A DNA stretch of 64,000 nt from Fasciolopsis buskii (GCA_008360955.1 LUCM01010487.1:5931-69930); one strand, 5' to 3'. Counted from the stretch's first letter, positions 49,453 to 61,949 are shown. Numbers and translations are program-made. Notes: a model not told the origin generated them from the sequence alone.

Positions 49453-49604
49453 TCTCGGATGAAGGGAAGGCATTTTAGCATTACTTGTGTCTTTCGTTCA
49501 GTCAACTGTGTTGACGAAATTACATCTGCAAATGAAACAAGGAGGAATATGTGCTAGCAGAATCGGTAATTTACTACAGTTTGATCCGGTCAGTGTTTCA
49601 CTCG
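49453..49604. repeat. Dispersed repeat, copy 1
   Basis: This aligns with 61950-62105 in the same orientation. It starts at ATATCTCGGAT, passes through TTACATCTGCAAATGAAACA and AGAATCGGTAATT, and ends near the TCAGTG motif. The best 50 bases agree at about three quarters of positions by eye. No coding motif is visible in either copy. Confidence 0.5.
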
Positions 49605-49829
49605 GTAAGCACCAAATTCCAGTTTCACCCCTCACTTGTTCATATGCACCATCATACGCATAGGTTGAATCCGGGTCATCCAGCTGACAGACATGTGTCC
49701 CCACTGTGCCAGCACCTCTAATTGAGTTTGTTCCCATCTCGGCAAATGCCTCTCTCACTCTAAATGAATGTCTCTCTTTGAAGCTATCGGTGCTTGCCGT
49801 CTCTCAGGAGTAACGGTAATTAGCCTTGA

Positions 49830-49912
49830 GGAGAGCTGGTGGCACAATGGTAACACGTAACGCACCCACCCTCAAGTTGGAAAGGTTTGCGTTAAACTCC
49901 CATGTACGACGG
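49830..49912 (+). repeat. tRNA-like head of a possible SINE
   Basis: TGGTGGCACAATGGTAACACG resembles a tRNA A-box/D-arm region. About 35 bases later GGTTTGCGTTAAACTCCCATG resembles a B-box/T-arm with the central CGTTAAACTCC. The spacing and the absence of a closing acceptor stem argue against a functional tRNA gene and for a SINE-derived head. Confidence 0.35.
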
Positions 49913-52900
49913 TGGATATACAGTACTGATGATGAACTCTGATGTGAGAGAAACTCGAGTGTGGTGCACCTTGAGCACAAGACTGAGATCTGTCCTCCGA
50001 CTGTGAATTCAGAAGAACAGTCAGTCATGCATAATATTATCGGACCTTTCCTACATACCGATGGATTATTTCCACACCGTGTGTCCGATACAGAAAGCGT
50101 CACCAGGATATGTGAGTGAATAGAGCACAATTAAAGTGATCATCATGAGTAACAGATCAGACTTTGAAAGTACGCAGCGGTTTCAGGACCTTCGAACTGG
50201 CTGGTACCGATGATTTGCAACGTTTGGTAAGAATTTCCATTAATCAGATGCCTTTGAAAAGAAGACTGGTAAGCAGTGCTTTCCTTCTGCAATGAATATC
50301 GCAAGTTTCAAAGCTTTTACCATTCAGATAGCTCTAAGTATTTCTTTTTGACTATTTGCTGCTTTCTAAAGCATAGCCGATGAGGTTAAATTCATTATGT
50401 AGGTCTTTTGATGCGGAGATTTGTTCGATCTCGAAAATAAGCATTTTATCAAATTCTTTTCCAGCTTCGTGAGTATAAATCTGCAAAAATTTCTGTACCT
50501 ATCGTTTTATAAGTTCTTTCTGCATATGGAGTTCTGGATATTTCCGACGTTTTTCTAGCCAGCAAGGCACCGAGGGACAGAATCCTTCCTTTACTTTTTA
50601 TAATTTCACTGTCTGCTGGATAAAGGTTTGACCGATGACGAAGTTTGAAATGTTTCTTTCTTATCACATTCTGACTCAGTGATGAATAATATGTCATAAA
50701 CTATATGCTGACAGATGAAGGAGCTTGCCTTGGCTTATTTCAGTTGGTGTTTTAATAATTACCATGAGGAAAATTGCTGCTACTTGATCCAGAGGGACTC
50801 TATAGCTACCCCCATCTCGTTGTTCATAAATATTCCTAATAGGCAGGAAATGCAGGTTGATCGTACACCCGAGCAGAAGTTTCTGCAAAGAGTCAGCTGT
50901 TATCCTGACGTTGGTTTTTATTTTTTCCCTCTATTGATGGTTGGAGATTTCGTCATAAGTTGTTTAACTTGAAAGGCGGGCGCGTCAGTGATGAGTGGTG
51001 CCATATCAACCGACAGCGTCATCCTATTTGTTTAAGTCCCATTTTCGTGACACAAATTAAGAAATGTGTCATCAGCACTGGACATTTATTTGCATGCCTA
51101 ATGGTTTTCGAACCTCTACCAGCAATCTGACAATTGACTGGAAAGGACAGAATAAGGCCATTGATAAGATGTTACCTAACCACGTCTACATTGAATTTTC
51201 AAGGAACCACTTCATACAGATACACTAATAAGGCAGTCTCACAGTGCTTATTTGCATAAGATTGCTATGGGGAATCAGCAGGAAAGCACTTGAAGCGTTT
51301 ACGTTTCTCATAAGCAACCAAAAAACCGGAAGTTTAATTCCAAAATTCTATCAAAGACCACTTTGATTTGATCAAGAGATACCAAAACGTAGCCCTAAAG
51401 ATAAATGACACAATTAATCGCTCGTAAAAGCAAGTTGCTTGATACACACAGAGTAAAGTGTAAGCGGGATTGATTACCCGTTTGTGCTTTTGAATTTTTC
51501 TATCACATTATCTAGTTTTCCACACTTTGAGTCGATCAGGTTTGCGATCCAATATTTTCTTAAGTGACAAAATTGATTGCGTGCATGAGTTCGGTCTATT
51601 CTGTGATGCATTTGACGTCTTGTCAGCCACGTTTAAATCAGCGCTGTTAGTTAGTTGTGTTCATTCTACCTTTCAAGTGCAATTTTTAGTTACAAATCTA
51701 TTAACTGAAATCTGGAACGGAATTGCTTTTTAATCAAAACAGAAAGGGGTCCCGAGTACGACGTAATTAAACTAGAATTTACAGAATAATCAATTTTCCA
51801 GAACAAATGAAGACATTTTTTAGATTATTGATCAAATGAACTTCTCCAGGTAACTCCACTCATGAACAGTTTGCCAGGAGCATTCTTATAGCATCAGACA
51901 CCCTGCATTATTCCATCAAATGATTCGGTCAAGGGAGAAAAGAGCGTTCAAATTTGAATTCATGGTCAAAATCAATGTTATACTTCGTTCACCGTTCACG
52001 GCGAGTTTCCAAGCTGCAGAAAATTTTGGGTTTATTTTCCTTCAGTGAGAGCGAAGGTAACCACTGTCACAGGAGCGACTGAATTCACTAGCCTCGAGCT
52101 ACCTCCTCAGCAGGATACGAATGCTGAAGTACAACTTGGGAGTAAACATAAGTAACGCTTTTTGTTTTCGTATGGCAAATCCACTTTGCGTTAGCAAATA
52201 AAATTCTCACGGGAGCTCTTTTACTTAGAATGGAATAAAAACTCCTGAAATTCAAGTGGTTGCTCAAATGTGTTCATATGTTCGGTTTAGATTTGATGAG
52301 AGAAGCACGTATTTTCCACGGCAGTGTGACAAAAAGAAGTGAAATTCACGTTCTAGTTCATGCAGCAAAACAAATCGCAGAGTTTCGGGAACAACTATGG
52401 AGAAGTTATACCATACCTTTTGCTAGCAATGCGTTTTCTACTAAGGCAAACGCTTAGGGCAAAAAGTCCTGAAATATTGGAACAAAGGCTAGCAGCAGAC
52501 GTTGACATTTGCTTTCCAGTGACAAACATCCGGGTCGGATCTAAAACAAAGTCTTCTACTCTCACCCAAGCCAATGATTAGTTGCTGTCTCGGTCCTAAT
52601 CCTTTGTCCTCAATCAGTTCATATGCGCTTGAAGTGCTGTAAAAATCAAACAAATAAATATTACTATCTGTTCTTTAGAAAGGCACGATACCAATCTTAT
52701 CTACGGTTAGATCACTACAATTGGTCTTTAGTGGACATAAACTGACCCAGAAATCCCTTCTAGGACATTGTTGGCAGCACAGACAGTTTAGAGTACGGAT
52801 CAAGGGAAAGATTGGTGCTCACATCGAAGGCGATAGCAACGAAAATTCTCAAGCCTGGATTTTGTAAGCAACGAAATCTGATCCAAACGCCGAAGTTGCC

Positions 52901-54310
52901 GTAGCAGAAAAAGTCAGTTTTCCACACTTTAATCTGCTTTACTAAACACTTTCATCCTAACTGCTATCTAATCCCACTCTTCTTATTTTCACACCTTTCT
53001 TTTATACTACTATCCCTATAATGAATACCCTGTAAATAAAAATCTCCGAAGCAAGGTATCGACAGCAATTTCTTTGTAGCACTGGCCCTTTCCCAAAATC
53101 GTCTGTTGCACTGATGAGCGTGGTTATGCACTTTCTGGCTAACTCTTGAATATAACGGTTGAAACCAGCCCGTGAGGAATGCCCATCGCTAAATCATCTA
53201 GATTTTAGGATCGATTCCGGGTGTGTTAAAAATTTGTTAGTTTTTTACAGAAATCTCTGCGCCCCGCCCTCGCGTTTCTTTTGAAGCATCTGCCACGGCA
53301 GCTAGATTTAAAAATGGAACATGGTCAATATTTCGCCGCACGTCTTTTCATCAATGTTCCCTTTTATGTTCACAACGGTTGAGATTGAAAACACCTAGAG
53401 CTTATGTCAATGCACATAAGGACGGCTAAACGTAATCACAGAACCAACATGGGTCTTGCGAATTACTTGGCAGAGTGCAAAGCTTAAAACATACAATGAA
53501 ATAGAAAAAAGAAGCCAAGCTTGAAAATCAGTTACGTGGGAAGAAAGTACAACATATGAGCGTAGGTGGTGTGTAAATTGGATGCCACACCTCAAAGTGG
53601 ACTGTAATCCAACTGATGGACTTCACGTTTCAAGCAATCACTAGAAGTCATCCTAATAAAATGGACGCCAACTGTTTGTGATCGCATTACATTGCTGCTC
53701 CTAGTCTATTGTTACCCCACGTCGGATGGTGATCGCCTATACCTCTGCCTTGGCGGTCTACAAATTGTTCATCTGATTGATCCATAGATTTTTGCATCCA
53801 GCATATCTCGCCCTTCGAAAGTCCTATCGCTAACCAAGTATGCTTTTTACTTCCTATCAGCTAAACCAGCCTGCGCGTTTGAAACTTTGAAAAGACTGTC
53901 CCACCACGTCATCAAAATATGAAACTTATCAGGTTCCTAATTTGAACACTGGCTATCCTCGACTGATCTTCGTTGACCGATTTTCAAGCCAAGCACTCCC
54001 AAACTTCTCCACACTGTTTTCGGGAAGAAATGACAGCTGTCACACTTTGTTTTTATATTCAAAGATGCACCTGCATGTTAGTATCAAGCTGTGTTTTCAG
54101 TCACACAAACCAACTGCCTGGGTATCTGTCGAAAGACAGAACGCCATTTCGAAGGTATGCTTACTGCGTGATTGTGTATTTGAGAATCGGGGAATCCACT
54201 TAATAAGTAACTCGTGATACATGCGTAATTGTGTCAATGCATGTGAGTTGGTAAATTCATCTAAATCAGGATCGAGAGTGGACTCGTCCTTGGAACACCA
54301 GTATGTTAGG
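49913..54310. other. No supported gene
   Basis: The open frames are short and unremarkable. Around 52370-52510 a plus-strand frame reads NYGEVIPYLLLAMRF, faintly like the 'WxxxxPxxLxAYR' block of LTR-retrotransposon integrases, but the signature residues are largely absent. Confidence 0.35.
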
Positions 54311-54354
54311 TTCATTTTGTTTCATTTCATTTCATTTCATTTCAGTTCAGTTCA
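54311..54354 (-). repeat. Pentanucleotide (TGAAA)n tail of the adjacent retroelement
   Basis: On the plus strand this is a run of TTTCA units ending TTCAG TTCAG TTCA; on the minus strand it reads as GAAAT/TGAAA units. It lies at the 3' side of the minus-strand reverse transcriptase remnant. CR1/Jockey-like elements often end in such short tandem tails, so it probably marks the true 3' end of the insertion. Confidence 0.65.
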
Positions 54355-55365
54355 ACATGCGCAGGACAAACATTCGGCTTCCAGCCACTCGAGTGTCCAG
54401 ATCGGTATGGTGTCGGCCAGTGGTTGTGGTTTCCAACAGTGTGCATGTTCTTTTGATTCTGGGAGACAAAGTATCAGATGCAGTATCAGATCCAGCAGAT
54501 ACGGTTATAGGTCACAAGTGAAACTTTCTGATCTAGCCTGCAACCAGAGCCTCTGCTAATCTTCCTGCACCATTATTGTTATCCACATGTTCTGGTAGTC
54601 GGTTCCATAGATGAATTGCGCTATCAGTGAAGAATCTATCGCTCATCTTGATCCTCGTATGGTTGCGTTACATCCCTACCTATGCCCTCCGATGCCACTC
54701 TCTGGTATGCTAGTGGATAGTTCTTGAAATGTTATGCTTCAAAAAGCCTGCACTATTTTGAATGTCTCAACCGGATCATCACGCGTGCATCGGCGTCCGA
54801 GAGAGAAAATGCTAAGTCACTGGAGTCCTTCGTTCTCGCTTTTGTGCATTTGACTGACCACCATCTTGGTGGCAAGCCACCGCACCTTTTGTAATCAATT
54901 TATATCTTTTCATAAGTACTGGGCCTAGGTATGAACACTACTTTGGGTAATTTATTGCTAAAGCTAAATGAGGGGCTAGACCACATCAGGTTTCCTGCAG
55001 GATATCGTTGACCTGAACTTAAAAAACCCATTTGGCCTTATTCATCGCGCTAGCACACTGTTCGGATAGTTTGAATTTGCTTCTTGTAGTTACAGCCAGA
55101 TCTCTGGCAGGCAAAACCCTCAGGATATCATCCATTTCATTCCCTTTTTGGTGTCCTCCAGGGGTTAGCCTTTGACACCTGGCCAAGTTTAGTGGAAGTG
55201 ACCAGGGTTTGATTGCCTCGAAGTTCTCCTCTAGGTACACACCTGTCACTTTGACATTGTCAGCGGAAGTTATCATGGGTTGCTCATGCTCTTTGCTAGG
55301 TCATGATTATAGGGAAGGGTGTATGTCCTAGCACCGATCCCTTGGGAACACCACTTGGCATGTTT
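54311..55365 (-). mobile_element. CR1/Jockey-like non-LTR retrotransposon 3' end (5'-truncated)
   Basis: On the minus strand the remnant starts near the reverse transcriptase block SGVPQGSVLG (55358-55327). It passes a decayed catalytic block (ITSADNVKV where elements usually have MFADDVKV, 55276 downward), then NLARCQRLTPGG and DLAVTTRSKFKLSEQC. It ends with SDRFFTDSAIHLWNRLPEHV and NNNGAGRLAEALV (54660-54541), the usual polymerase C-terminus. Frame changes and stops show it is inactive. The copy keeps the 3' half of the polymerase and its tandem tail, which fits the 5' truncation typical of target-primed integration. It borders a foldback-family copy at 55381-55488. Confidence 0.85.
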
Positions 55366-55380
55366 TACGAAGATTTGATT

Positions 55381-55488
55381 GTGAAACTTGTCGTGAGAAA
55401 AACTACCCACAACAGTCGAAACGTTGACGAATCTCAACTATCAACATTGCTGTGTTATTAACATTACATTATTCACAATAATAAAATC
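55381..55488 (+). repeat. Foldback-family copy, single arm
   Basis: Related to the right half of 17191-17364, it reads GAGAAAAACTACCCAC, then GTCGAAACGTTGACG, then ATTGCTGTGTTATTAACATT and ATTATTCACAATA. It is more diverged than the 21.7-kb copy, and the hairpin before CGAAACG is imperfect (ACTACCCACAACAGT). It lies directly upstream of the truncated CR1/Jockey-like remnant on the other strand, so one may have inserted beside or into the other. Confidence 0.7.
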
Positions 55489-57543
55489 GGCATGTAAAGA
55501 ACGTTGACTTCAAAATGATTTTGGCCCAACCGATTAACAAAGTTCACTTAATAAAAGGATCAACACGGACGACATGCACCTGAAAGCCAGTTGCTTCCTT
55601 CATAGCCATTTCTGCACTTTTCATGCATTCGATGGCTCTTGGTGAATGACCACTTCTCGGAAGATCATCTGTTAAGCATTAGAGCTCATGTTTATACAGA
55701 CTGATACAATTGCAAAATACGTTCCTGTCATAGAAACTATTTTTCTCTTGGGTTAATTCTGTTGATCGTGGGTCATCTTATTTCCTTAACTTGAGTTAGA
55801 TAGAAAATATCTTTTAAGCTGCGATGATTGTTTGCTTTTTGTGAAGTAGTTTTCGCTCCATCGTTTATTGGGGAGAGAGAAGCAATTTTTTAATTTGAAC
55901 TAAACAAGCGATCCATGGCAAGGATTTTATTTTGAAAAGATTGAAGAGCGTCAAAGAGGTGATCGCTCAAAGTTTACTTAACCGAAAGTTTGAATTGAGT
56001 GATGAATATTTCAATTTCAAATTTGTTCACTGCACGGATTGTCTCATTCGTCCGCGGAATCACTCACACCTACTCGTGCCGAAAGACAAGTGGTGCGGGA
56101 AGCGAATTCTACTTGATGGATTACCTGCAATTCCGCATCATCACACTAGCTAATAATATATTTCAATGAAGTGAATTCTTCAGAATTGATTGAATTCTGT
56201 TCGACTGTTGATCATTCACTGTGAAGCGCTCTGAGATTCGAGTATATTTCATTCAGCCCAATAAGTTAGAGCAGACGTTTATCGACTGAGTGCCTGATTA
56301 ACAAACTGTTTGATTGATTTGCAAAATATGAAGGCTAGTCTTAATGCGTATGCATTTATTTTTTGGCTAGAAAGTAAATTACAAGTCGCTCGAAACCGGA
56401 GCAGAATTACGAGAGTTTCGATCGGATGAGCGAACGTGAACAGCGTGTTTACTGCACACCAGTTGATAGCAAGCCGAATACACAAAACCATCAACAATAA
56501 AAATGAAAGAAGCAAACGATACGATCCGAATGATCTTCATAGTACACCTAGTGGGATTGATTTTTACATTTACGTTTTGACTCATTTGAGGAGATATTTT
56601 TGAAGACACCATGACTCCTTGTAAGTTGTGCCGATATGTTACTTCGGTATGTTACGTTTTAATGAAAAACTTATTGCTGTGGGTGTACTAATCCGGCACT
56701 TACGACATCGATGCAGCTGGTGAAGAAATGTGCAGGAGGACAGCCTAGAACAGCTAACATGTTTTGAGACAATGAACCTCACGCTTACCCTTTTTCAGAC
56801 GAATATGATCCACGGTTTACACAACAACTATGATCAACACTAGTAATTATGAAACGTAATGTTTACTGAGACCAATAAAGTTTGTTCCTCCGAAGATAGC
56901 GGCGGTTTTCACGCAAAAGATTACACCAAACTTTCCTTAACCTTTGACCTAACGAGCTGCAGTTGATGTCTATCATATATTCAAGACAGACATAGTGAAG
57001 TGCGCTTTATGTCGAGAATGATATAATCCTGCGCAGTTAGTTAAGACTTGGTCTTGAGAAACCGGCTATTATTAGATGGTCGATCTTAATGAATTAGTTT
57101 GTTTTAATAAATGTACATTGTTGGCTCTGCTGCCACAGTGTATGTGAAAATTCTGGAAGGTTTCCCCTGGAATGCTTTGCTCACCAACCATTTCTTGAAC
57201 CCAAATGTTTACGTATACAAATTTGCTAGGACATAAGAAGACTTCTGATGTAAGTGTCGATTCACGGATTAAGTTCCACTTCATCTGTTAATAAACTGAA
57301 ACTTCCAAAGACTACAGCAATGTGAAGTAAACTTCACGCTGGAAACAACCGGGCCCTGTATCAGAGGCGCAGAACAAACAAAGCTAAAGAGTATTCGGAA
57401 GTTTGCACATTCTCATCCTTCATTAATTCACAATCCGTATTGCAACTTGATTTAGTGAGTTCGCAAAGAAAGTAGCCAAAGCTATTTTCTCAAAATCAAG
57501 CAAAACATCTAATTATAGGGTAAATCATAGGGAAAATTTCCAG
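55489..57543. other. No confident gene; one possible secreted-type small frame
   Basis: A 73-codon plus-strand frame at 55932-56153 has a protein-like composition but no motif or splice support. Upstream exons of the gene beginning at 57544 should lie here or beyond, but none was found with a phase-1 donor that I would defend. Confidence 0.3.
56379..56540 (-). CDS. Possible small secreted peptide
   Basis: From ATG at 56540 the frame encodes 53 residues. It has MK plus a hydrophobic stretch (IVSFASFIFIVDGFVYSA), a plausible signal-peptide cleavage after YSA, and a short mature part starting CYQLVCSKHAVHV with two cysteines, ending at TAA. Signal-like frames of this length arise by chance in AT-rich DNA. 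No homologue is recognised and no transcription signal was identified. Confidence 0.2.
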   Translation of the reverse strand: MKIIRIVSFASFIFIVDGFVYSACYQLVCSKHAVHVRSSDRNSRNSAPVSSDL

Positions 57544-57808
57544 GAGATTTCCACATAACTCAAACTCGAATGGTATCAAACTTCTTCCGTGCGGCTGTGG
57601 AGGTAATTATACGATGTTTTGTGACATCATGCCAACTTTATCGGCTGAAACAGAGTGAACGAAATTGTCCTGCTGATTTAGATGAACTGATATCTGAGCG
57701 TTTGGAACAGTTGATGGTATCGCGAATTGACCTTGTTTACAGGCTGAGCACCATTTCCCGGTGCTACATGTATGTGCCCGGGACAATCATAAATATTCTG
57801 AGTTCAAG
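57544..57808 (+). CDS. Coding exon of an unrecognised spliced gene (first seen exon)
   Basis: The acceptor is AAAATTTCCAG before 57544 and the donor is TTCAAG|GTATGT after 57808. The 265-base exon is open in one frame, entering in phase 1 and leaving in phase 2. The peptide includes RLKQSERNCPADLDELISER and IDLVYRLSTISRCYMYVPG, then TIINILSS, and looks like a soluble, mostly helical protein. The 3' border joins in phase with the exon at 58291. The 5' part, before about residue 25 of the exon, is less convincing, and the true acceptor could lie inside it. The product is not recognised. Support comes from splice sites, phase match and composition only. Confidence 0.5.
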
Positions 57809-58290
57809 GTATGTAATACAGGCAGTGCTTAGTCCAGAATTTTGCACCACAACCCTGTGAAGTAAAAATGACCAGACTATCCCCTAGGGACTATCGAATT
57901 TTGATCATCGACAGATGCGGAAATTTGACTTTGTTTGGATTTGTGCTCCTTGATTTTCGCATGGTAGAAGAATGACGAGTGACGAGCCCTTGACATCCAC
58001 CGAACTACGTCGTCCTTGACAAAAATCAACAAAACCTGTTTGCAGATCAACGGTAGCACACGGTTTACTGTGAATTTCCAATTCAAAGTCAACATGCACC
58101 ATAAACATTGATTTCATTTTTGTAGTCTGTGATGTAGAACAGACCATTATCTTTTACCCCAATAATCTCCAGGATGATTTGCACATTGCAACTAAGTCCG
58201 GGATGCAATATTATAAATCGCAAAGTGGTGAAATTGTTCCCCGTTTACCATAAAATTCTGTTCCTCGGAGAAGACCTGGTTTGCTGACAG

Positions 58291-58494
58291 GCATTCGGAA
58301 TTAACGAAACATTTGCTGTCGACGCTTCGAAAATATCGGTCACAACTGGCTTTTGCTGTGGGCAACACATTACCAAATATGGCTTGTTGCTTTGGACCAG
58401 CAGGGATGGAAATTGGAGAGACACTGGTGACACAAACACTTTATTTGGAATACCTGAGTCTTGTGCTTCTCGAGAGCAAATTTTCCCGGATAAC
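58291..58494 (+). CDS. Coding exon of an unrecognised spliced gene (second seen exon)
   Basis: The acceptor TTTGCTGACAG precedes 58291 and the donor GTGAGT follows 58494. The first base completes the Arg codon left open by the 57808 donor. The peptide then reads HSELTKHLLSTLRKYRSQ, FAVGNTLPNMACCFGPAG and TLYLEYLSLVLLESKFSRI. The composition is strongly protein-like, with helical repeats reminiscent of an alpha-solenoid, but I cannot name the family. It ends with two bases of a Thr codon (phase 2). The intron between this exon and the previous one is 482 bases. Confidence 0.55.
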
Positions 58495-59090
58495 GTGAGT
58501 TCCAGTGAGGGAAAAATGTAATCGAAATAGGAGTCATTAAAAAACAGGAACACCAATCCCCCAAAACAGCTACGCATGCTATCAAGAGACTTATGAATAT
58601 CATAAAATTCTTTTACACTGTTTTATAAAGTGAACAAATGAAATGAAACGCGACTAGTGGTGTTCAAAATCATGCCGGAAATTGCCACGAACAAAAGCTG
58701 CCACACTGACTACCCAAATATATCTTACAGACGTACCATTAAGACCCATCTAACCTTTCTTCTTAGGAGGCCATTTTTCAGGCTTCCTGCGAATGAATGT
58801 TCGTAGAATTGTCTTACTTTGTGACTCTCGTTCTGAGTTTCTTCCGGTCGGAAAGATCACGCTTTAGGTTTCTCTCTTTAAAAACAAGAAAATACTCGGT
58901 ATGAATGTCCGGTTTTATCAGTTCCGTATTCCATGTTTGATTTATTCGCATATGCGTGCACGGCTTTGGGTGTGTTCAGTAAGCTGCACAGATTGGTCTG
59001 CAAAAGTCAGGCACTGGATACGGGTTATTTCAAACCGAGCAAAATTCTCTGTTTCCCGAGATGAGATAATTCACAATGTTGTTGGTATAG

Positions 59091-59147
59091 GATGGTCGTT
59101 GCCGTTTCGTCGATTGCATCAAAAGTTTACCACTTTACATCTTGTGG
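59091..59147 (+). CDS. Possible third, very short exon of the unrecognised gene
   Basis: The acceptor GTTGTTGGTATAG precedes 59091 and a strong donor, GTGAGT, follows 59147. The 57-base exon enters in the phase required by the 58494 donor and reads MVVAVSSIASKVYHFTSC, again a helix-like segment. It leaves in phase 2. The agreement of phase and both splice sites is suggestive, but an exon this short can be fortuitous. No following exon was identified with confidence. Confidence 0.3.
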
Positions 59148-61949
59148 GTGAGTTACTCGTATGTGTCTGAAGATGGCACAAATCCGTCATTTATGACAGC
59201 GCTTTTGCGTGATCAGCGCGCTCCTAGGATGCGTGGCAGATGGTCGCAAGTTTTTATTGTTCCAATGCACAACGCCTTATTTTTCGAAGAAGCGATAATT
59301 ATCTATGTGGTCTGCCTATATTTGCAATCTACTGCAATCGCATTTTGTGCTGGAAACCGATAAGTCCAACCGGGAGAATAAAAGAATCCAATGTTCCGTA
59401 TGGAACGTCTTAGATTTACGTTCCAGGTAACACACATGATTGTGCGAACTAAATGGAATAACTGTCTATTTCATTGGGGCTATCTCGGCTGAGTTGCTAA
59501 AGACAACTAAATCTAACCGTTATACACTGAGAATGTGAACGGCAAGTGAAATTCCTAATTTACGTCTTCCATTTAACCAGTTATCACTACATCGATTTCG
59601 ATGTATTGACTGAATGCCAATATTTGCTTGAACGAATGGTCAGTGGTCAAAATGCATTATGGTTTTTTTCAGTCTGACAGACTTGTAACTCAGACACGCG
59701 AAATGTTGGAGACTAGTCATCCGAGAGATTAAAACAAAAAAGCTGTTTTCGTTTATTGTTGTCCCCTCCTTCACTAATACGCAACGTGAAAACGGTTTAT
59801 CGTGAAATAAGAAAACTAAACTTAACTGAGCTGATTAGAATAGTCTTTTCGTTAATTTCAATGCTTTTAGAAAAATAAGATTTATCGGATTTTTGTTGAG
59901 GAAAATGCAGCGTTAAGCGTTTTCCACCCTTGAAGCTTGACACTGTTGTGTATCACAAACGTGAAGAATTGGATCATATCAAGTCTATAAACGTGAAGGT
60001 ACAAGAGTATCATCATTCCGAATGAAGGTGACATAGTGTCAGTACACGAGCTCAAGGCTAATTGTGCCTTTTAGGATGGTAAACAATTTAATTCGCCAGC
60101 ATTGACGGCAACTCGAACTCACAAGGTGCCCTTTTTAGCATTCATTTATATAATCCTTTTTCGTTGCATCTAATAAAATATGCAGGGAAGTCACCAGTCC
60201 GTTGAAAAATAAGCATTGCAAAACAAGATCTACTCTGATTTTCTTTTGCAGACATGACTGTGAAGTCAAAAAATTCTAGAATTTCTCCTAATGCATGGAC
60301 TGCGTTCCACCTTTGCTTCTGGACACAATCCTTTGACTTGTTGGATCCATTTGCCAAGTACACTTTTATTGAATGGACTTCTACAGAATTGTAATAAATT
60401 ACCGATGAGTGAACTGTAGTTTTTCTATTTTCTTGCTCTTCTAGAACATTGCACAAAACTTAAAGCAAAATGGCAAAAATACGGTGTACTTAAGAGTAAC
60501 TTTCTGCATGAGCCATTTGAAACAAAAAGAAATCCATGCATCTACCAGATGCTTGCAAAATGTATTTCATAAACACTTGCACTGCATTGTTTAGACAATT
60601 CAGTTTCCATTCGTTCAAAGACCAGATAATTCATCATTGTACTGGCAGTGAAACTCAGTTTTTCGCCTGGTCCGGAATTGAATGAGCCAGTTCACTGATT
60701 TCTTCGATGTCGAGGGATAGGTTAAATGACGTCGTGGTCTTTGTAGGCTTTTGATAGCAAAACCCACGACTTACTGGACATCCCATGGACAATGGAATTG
60801 AAATATGTTTTTGCAACGTGTATCCGGAGCAAAATATGATGGATTGTGCTGTCACACACTCGTGTACATCAATGCATTTATATATATATATATTTGTATA
60901 CATAAATCTACTGGCTGCTTACAGTTCTGTTTGCTATTTTACCTTCTCCTATACAAGCTTTTTCAGTCCTACTGCTCTCACTCTGTGTGAACTGGTCTGA
61001 ACAATTCAGCTGACTTTCGTTGTAAATGCGCAATTGCCTGCGTGCTAAGGAAAATAAGATGTTTTGTTACATTTCATTTTAAAACTGACCTTGAAAATAT
61101 ACCGCAAGATTCGTTGTCATGTACAGAACGTCTAGTTCACCTGGGTGGTGATTAATCCAGTCCGAGATTTGATAGTCTGGCGGCAGAATAGAATGAATTT
61201 CGTACTAATATGAATGCTTTTGATGTAAAAACAGCAGCAGATATTTCCCAGCTAAAACGTGAAGCGTACATGAATGCTGAGTCCAGTTCACATTTACCCG
61301 CTTATTTGTCGTGAGATCTCTACATCTGAACCAACGATAAAAACATGGAGGCGTTTGCCGTATAGTTCACTTTCATCCATTATCAAATAGGATGATCTGA
61401 GCGTAAACAAAGCTGGAGCTGTCTTTTTTTGTCCTTGATTTTTATTCGAGAACTGGAAACCAGCATTGCATGATGAGCCAGTAGAAAGTTAAAAAGTGAG
61501 CACTTAATCCAACTGATGGCTATAAATGTAGGTAATTTGCAGCACCAGTTCGCTGTTAGCAAAAGTTTATTTCGGTATTACTTGGACTAAACCGTTAATT
61601 ATATCAAGCAGCTTTAAAGCATATGGGCATAGAAATTCATTTTGTCAAATATGGATCGCAAACTACCTAAGATTTTTTCACATGCTTATGAAAACTACTT
61701 GTGAGTGGTGAGATTGATTTCACTGTGCGTAACTGATTGCTCCTTCCGTGTGCAATTCAACGGTGTAGTATACACTGGGATGGCGGACTTCGAAGGACTT
61801 CTTTGGTAAACCGAAAAAGTGCAATCTGATCATTAAACGAGGGTCAAATTTTAGAACCATATCCGAAAGCAAAACTAGACTCACCTTAGGGAGGGAGACT
61901 GTACATCAGCGGTTTTTGTAAAAAACTTGGAATTTGAGTAATTAAGTGG
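59148..61949. other. No supported feature beyond a short TA microsatellite
   Basis: If the plus-strand gene is real this is probably intron. A TA run lies at about 60878-60893. Open frames of 60-104 codons show no motifs. Confidence 0.35.
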
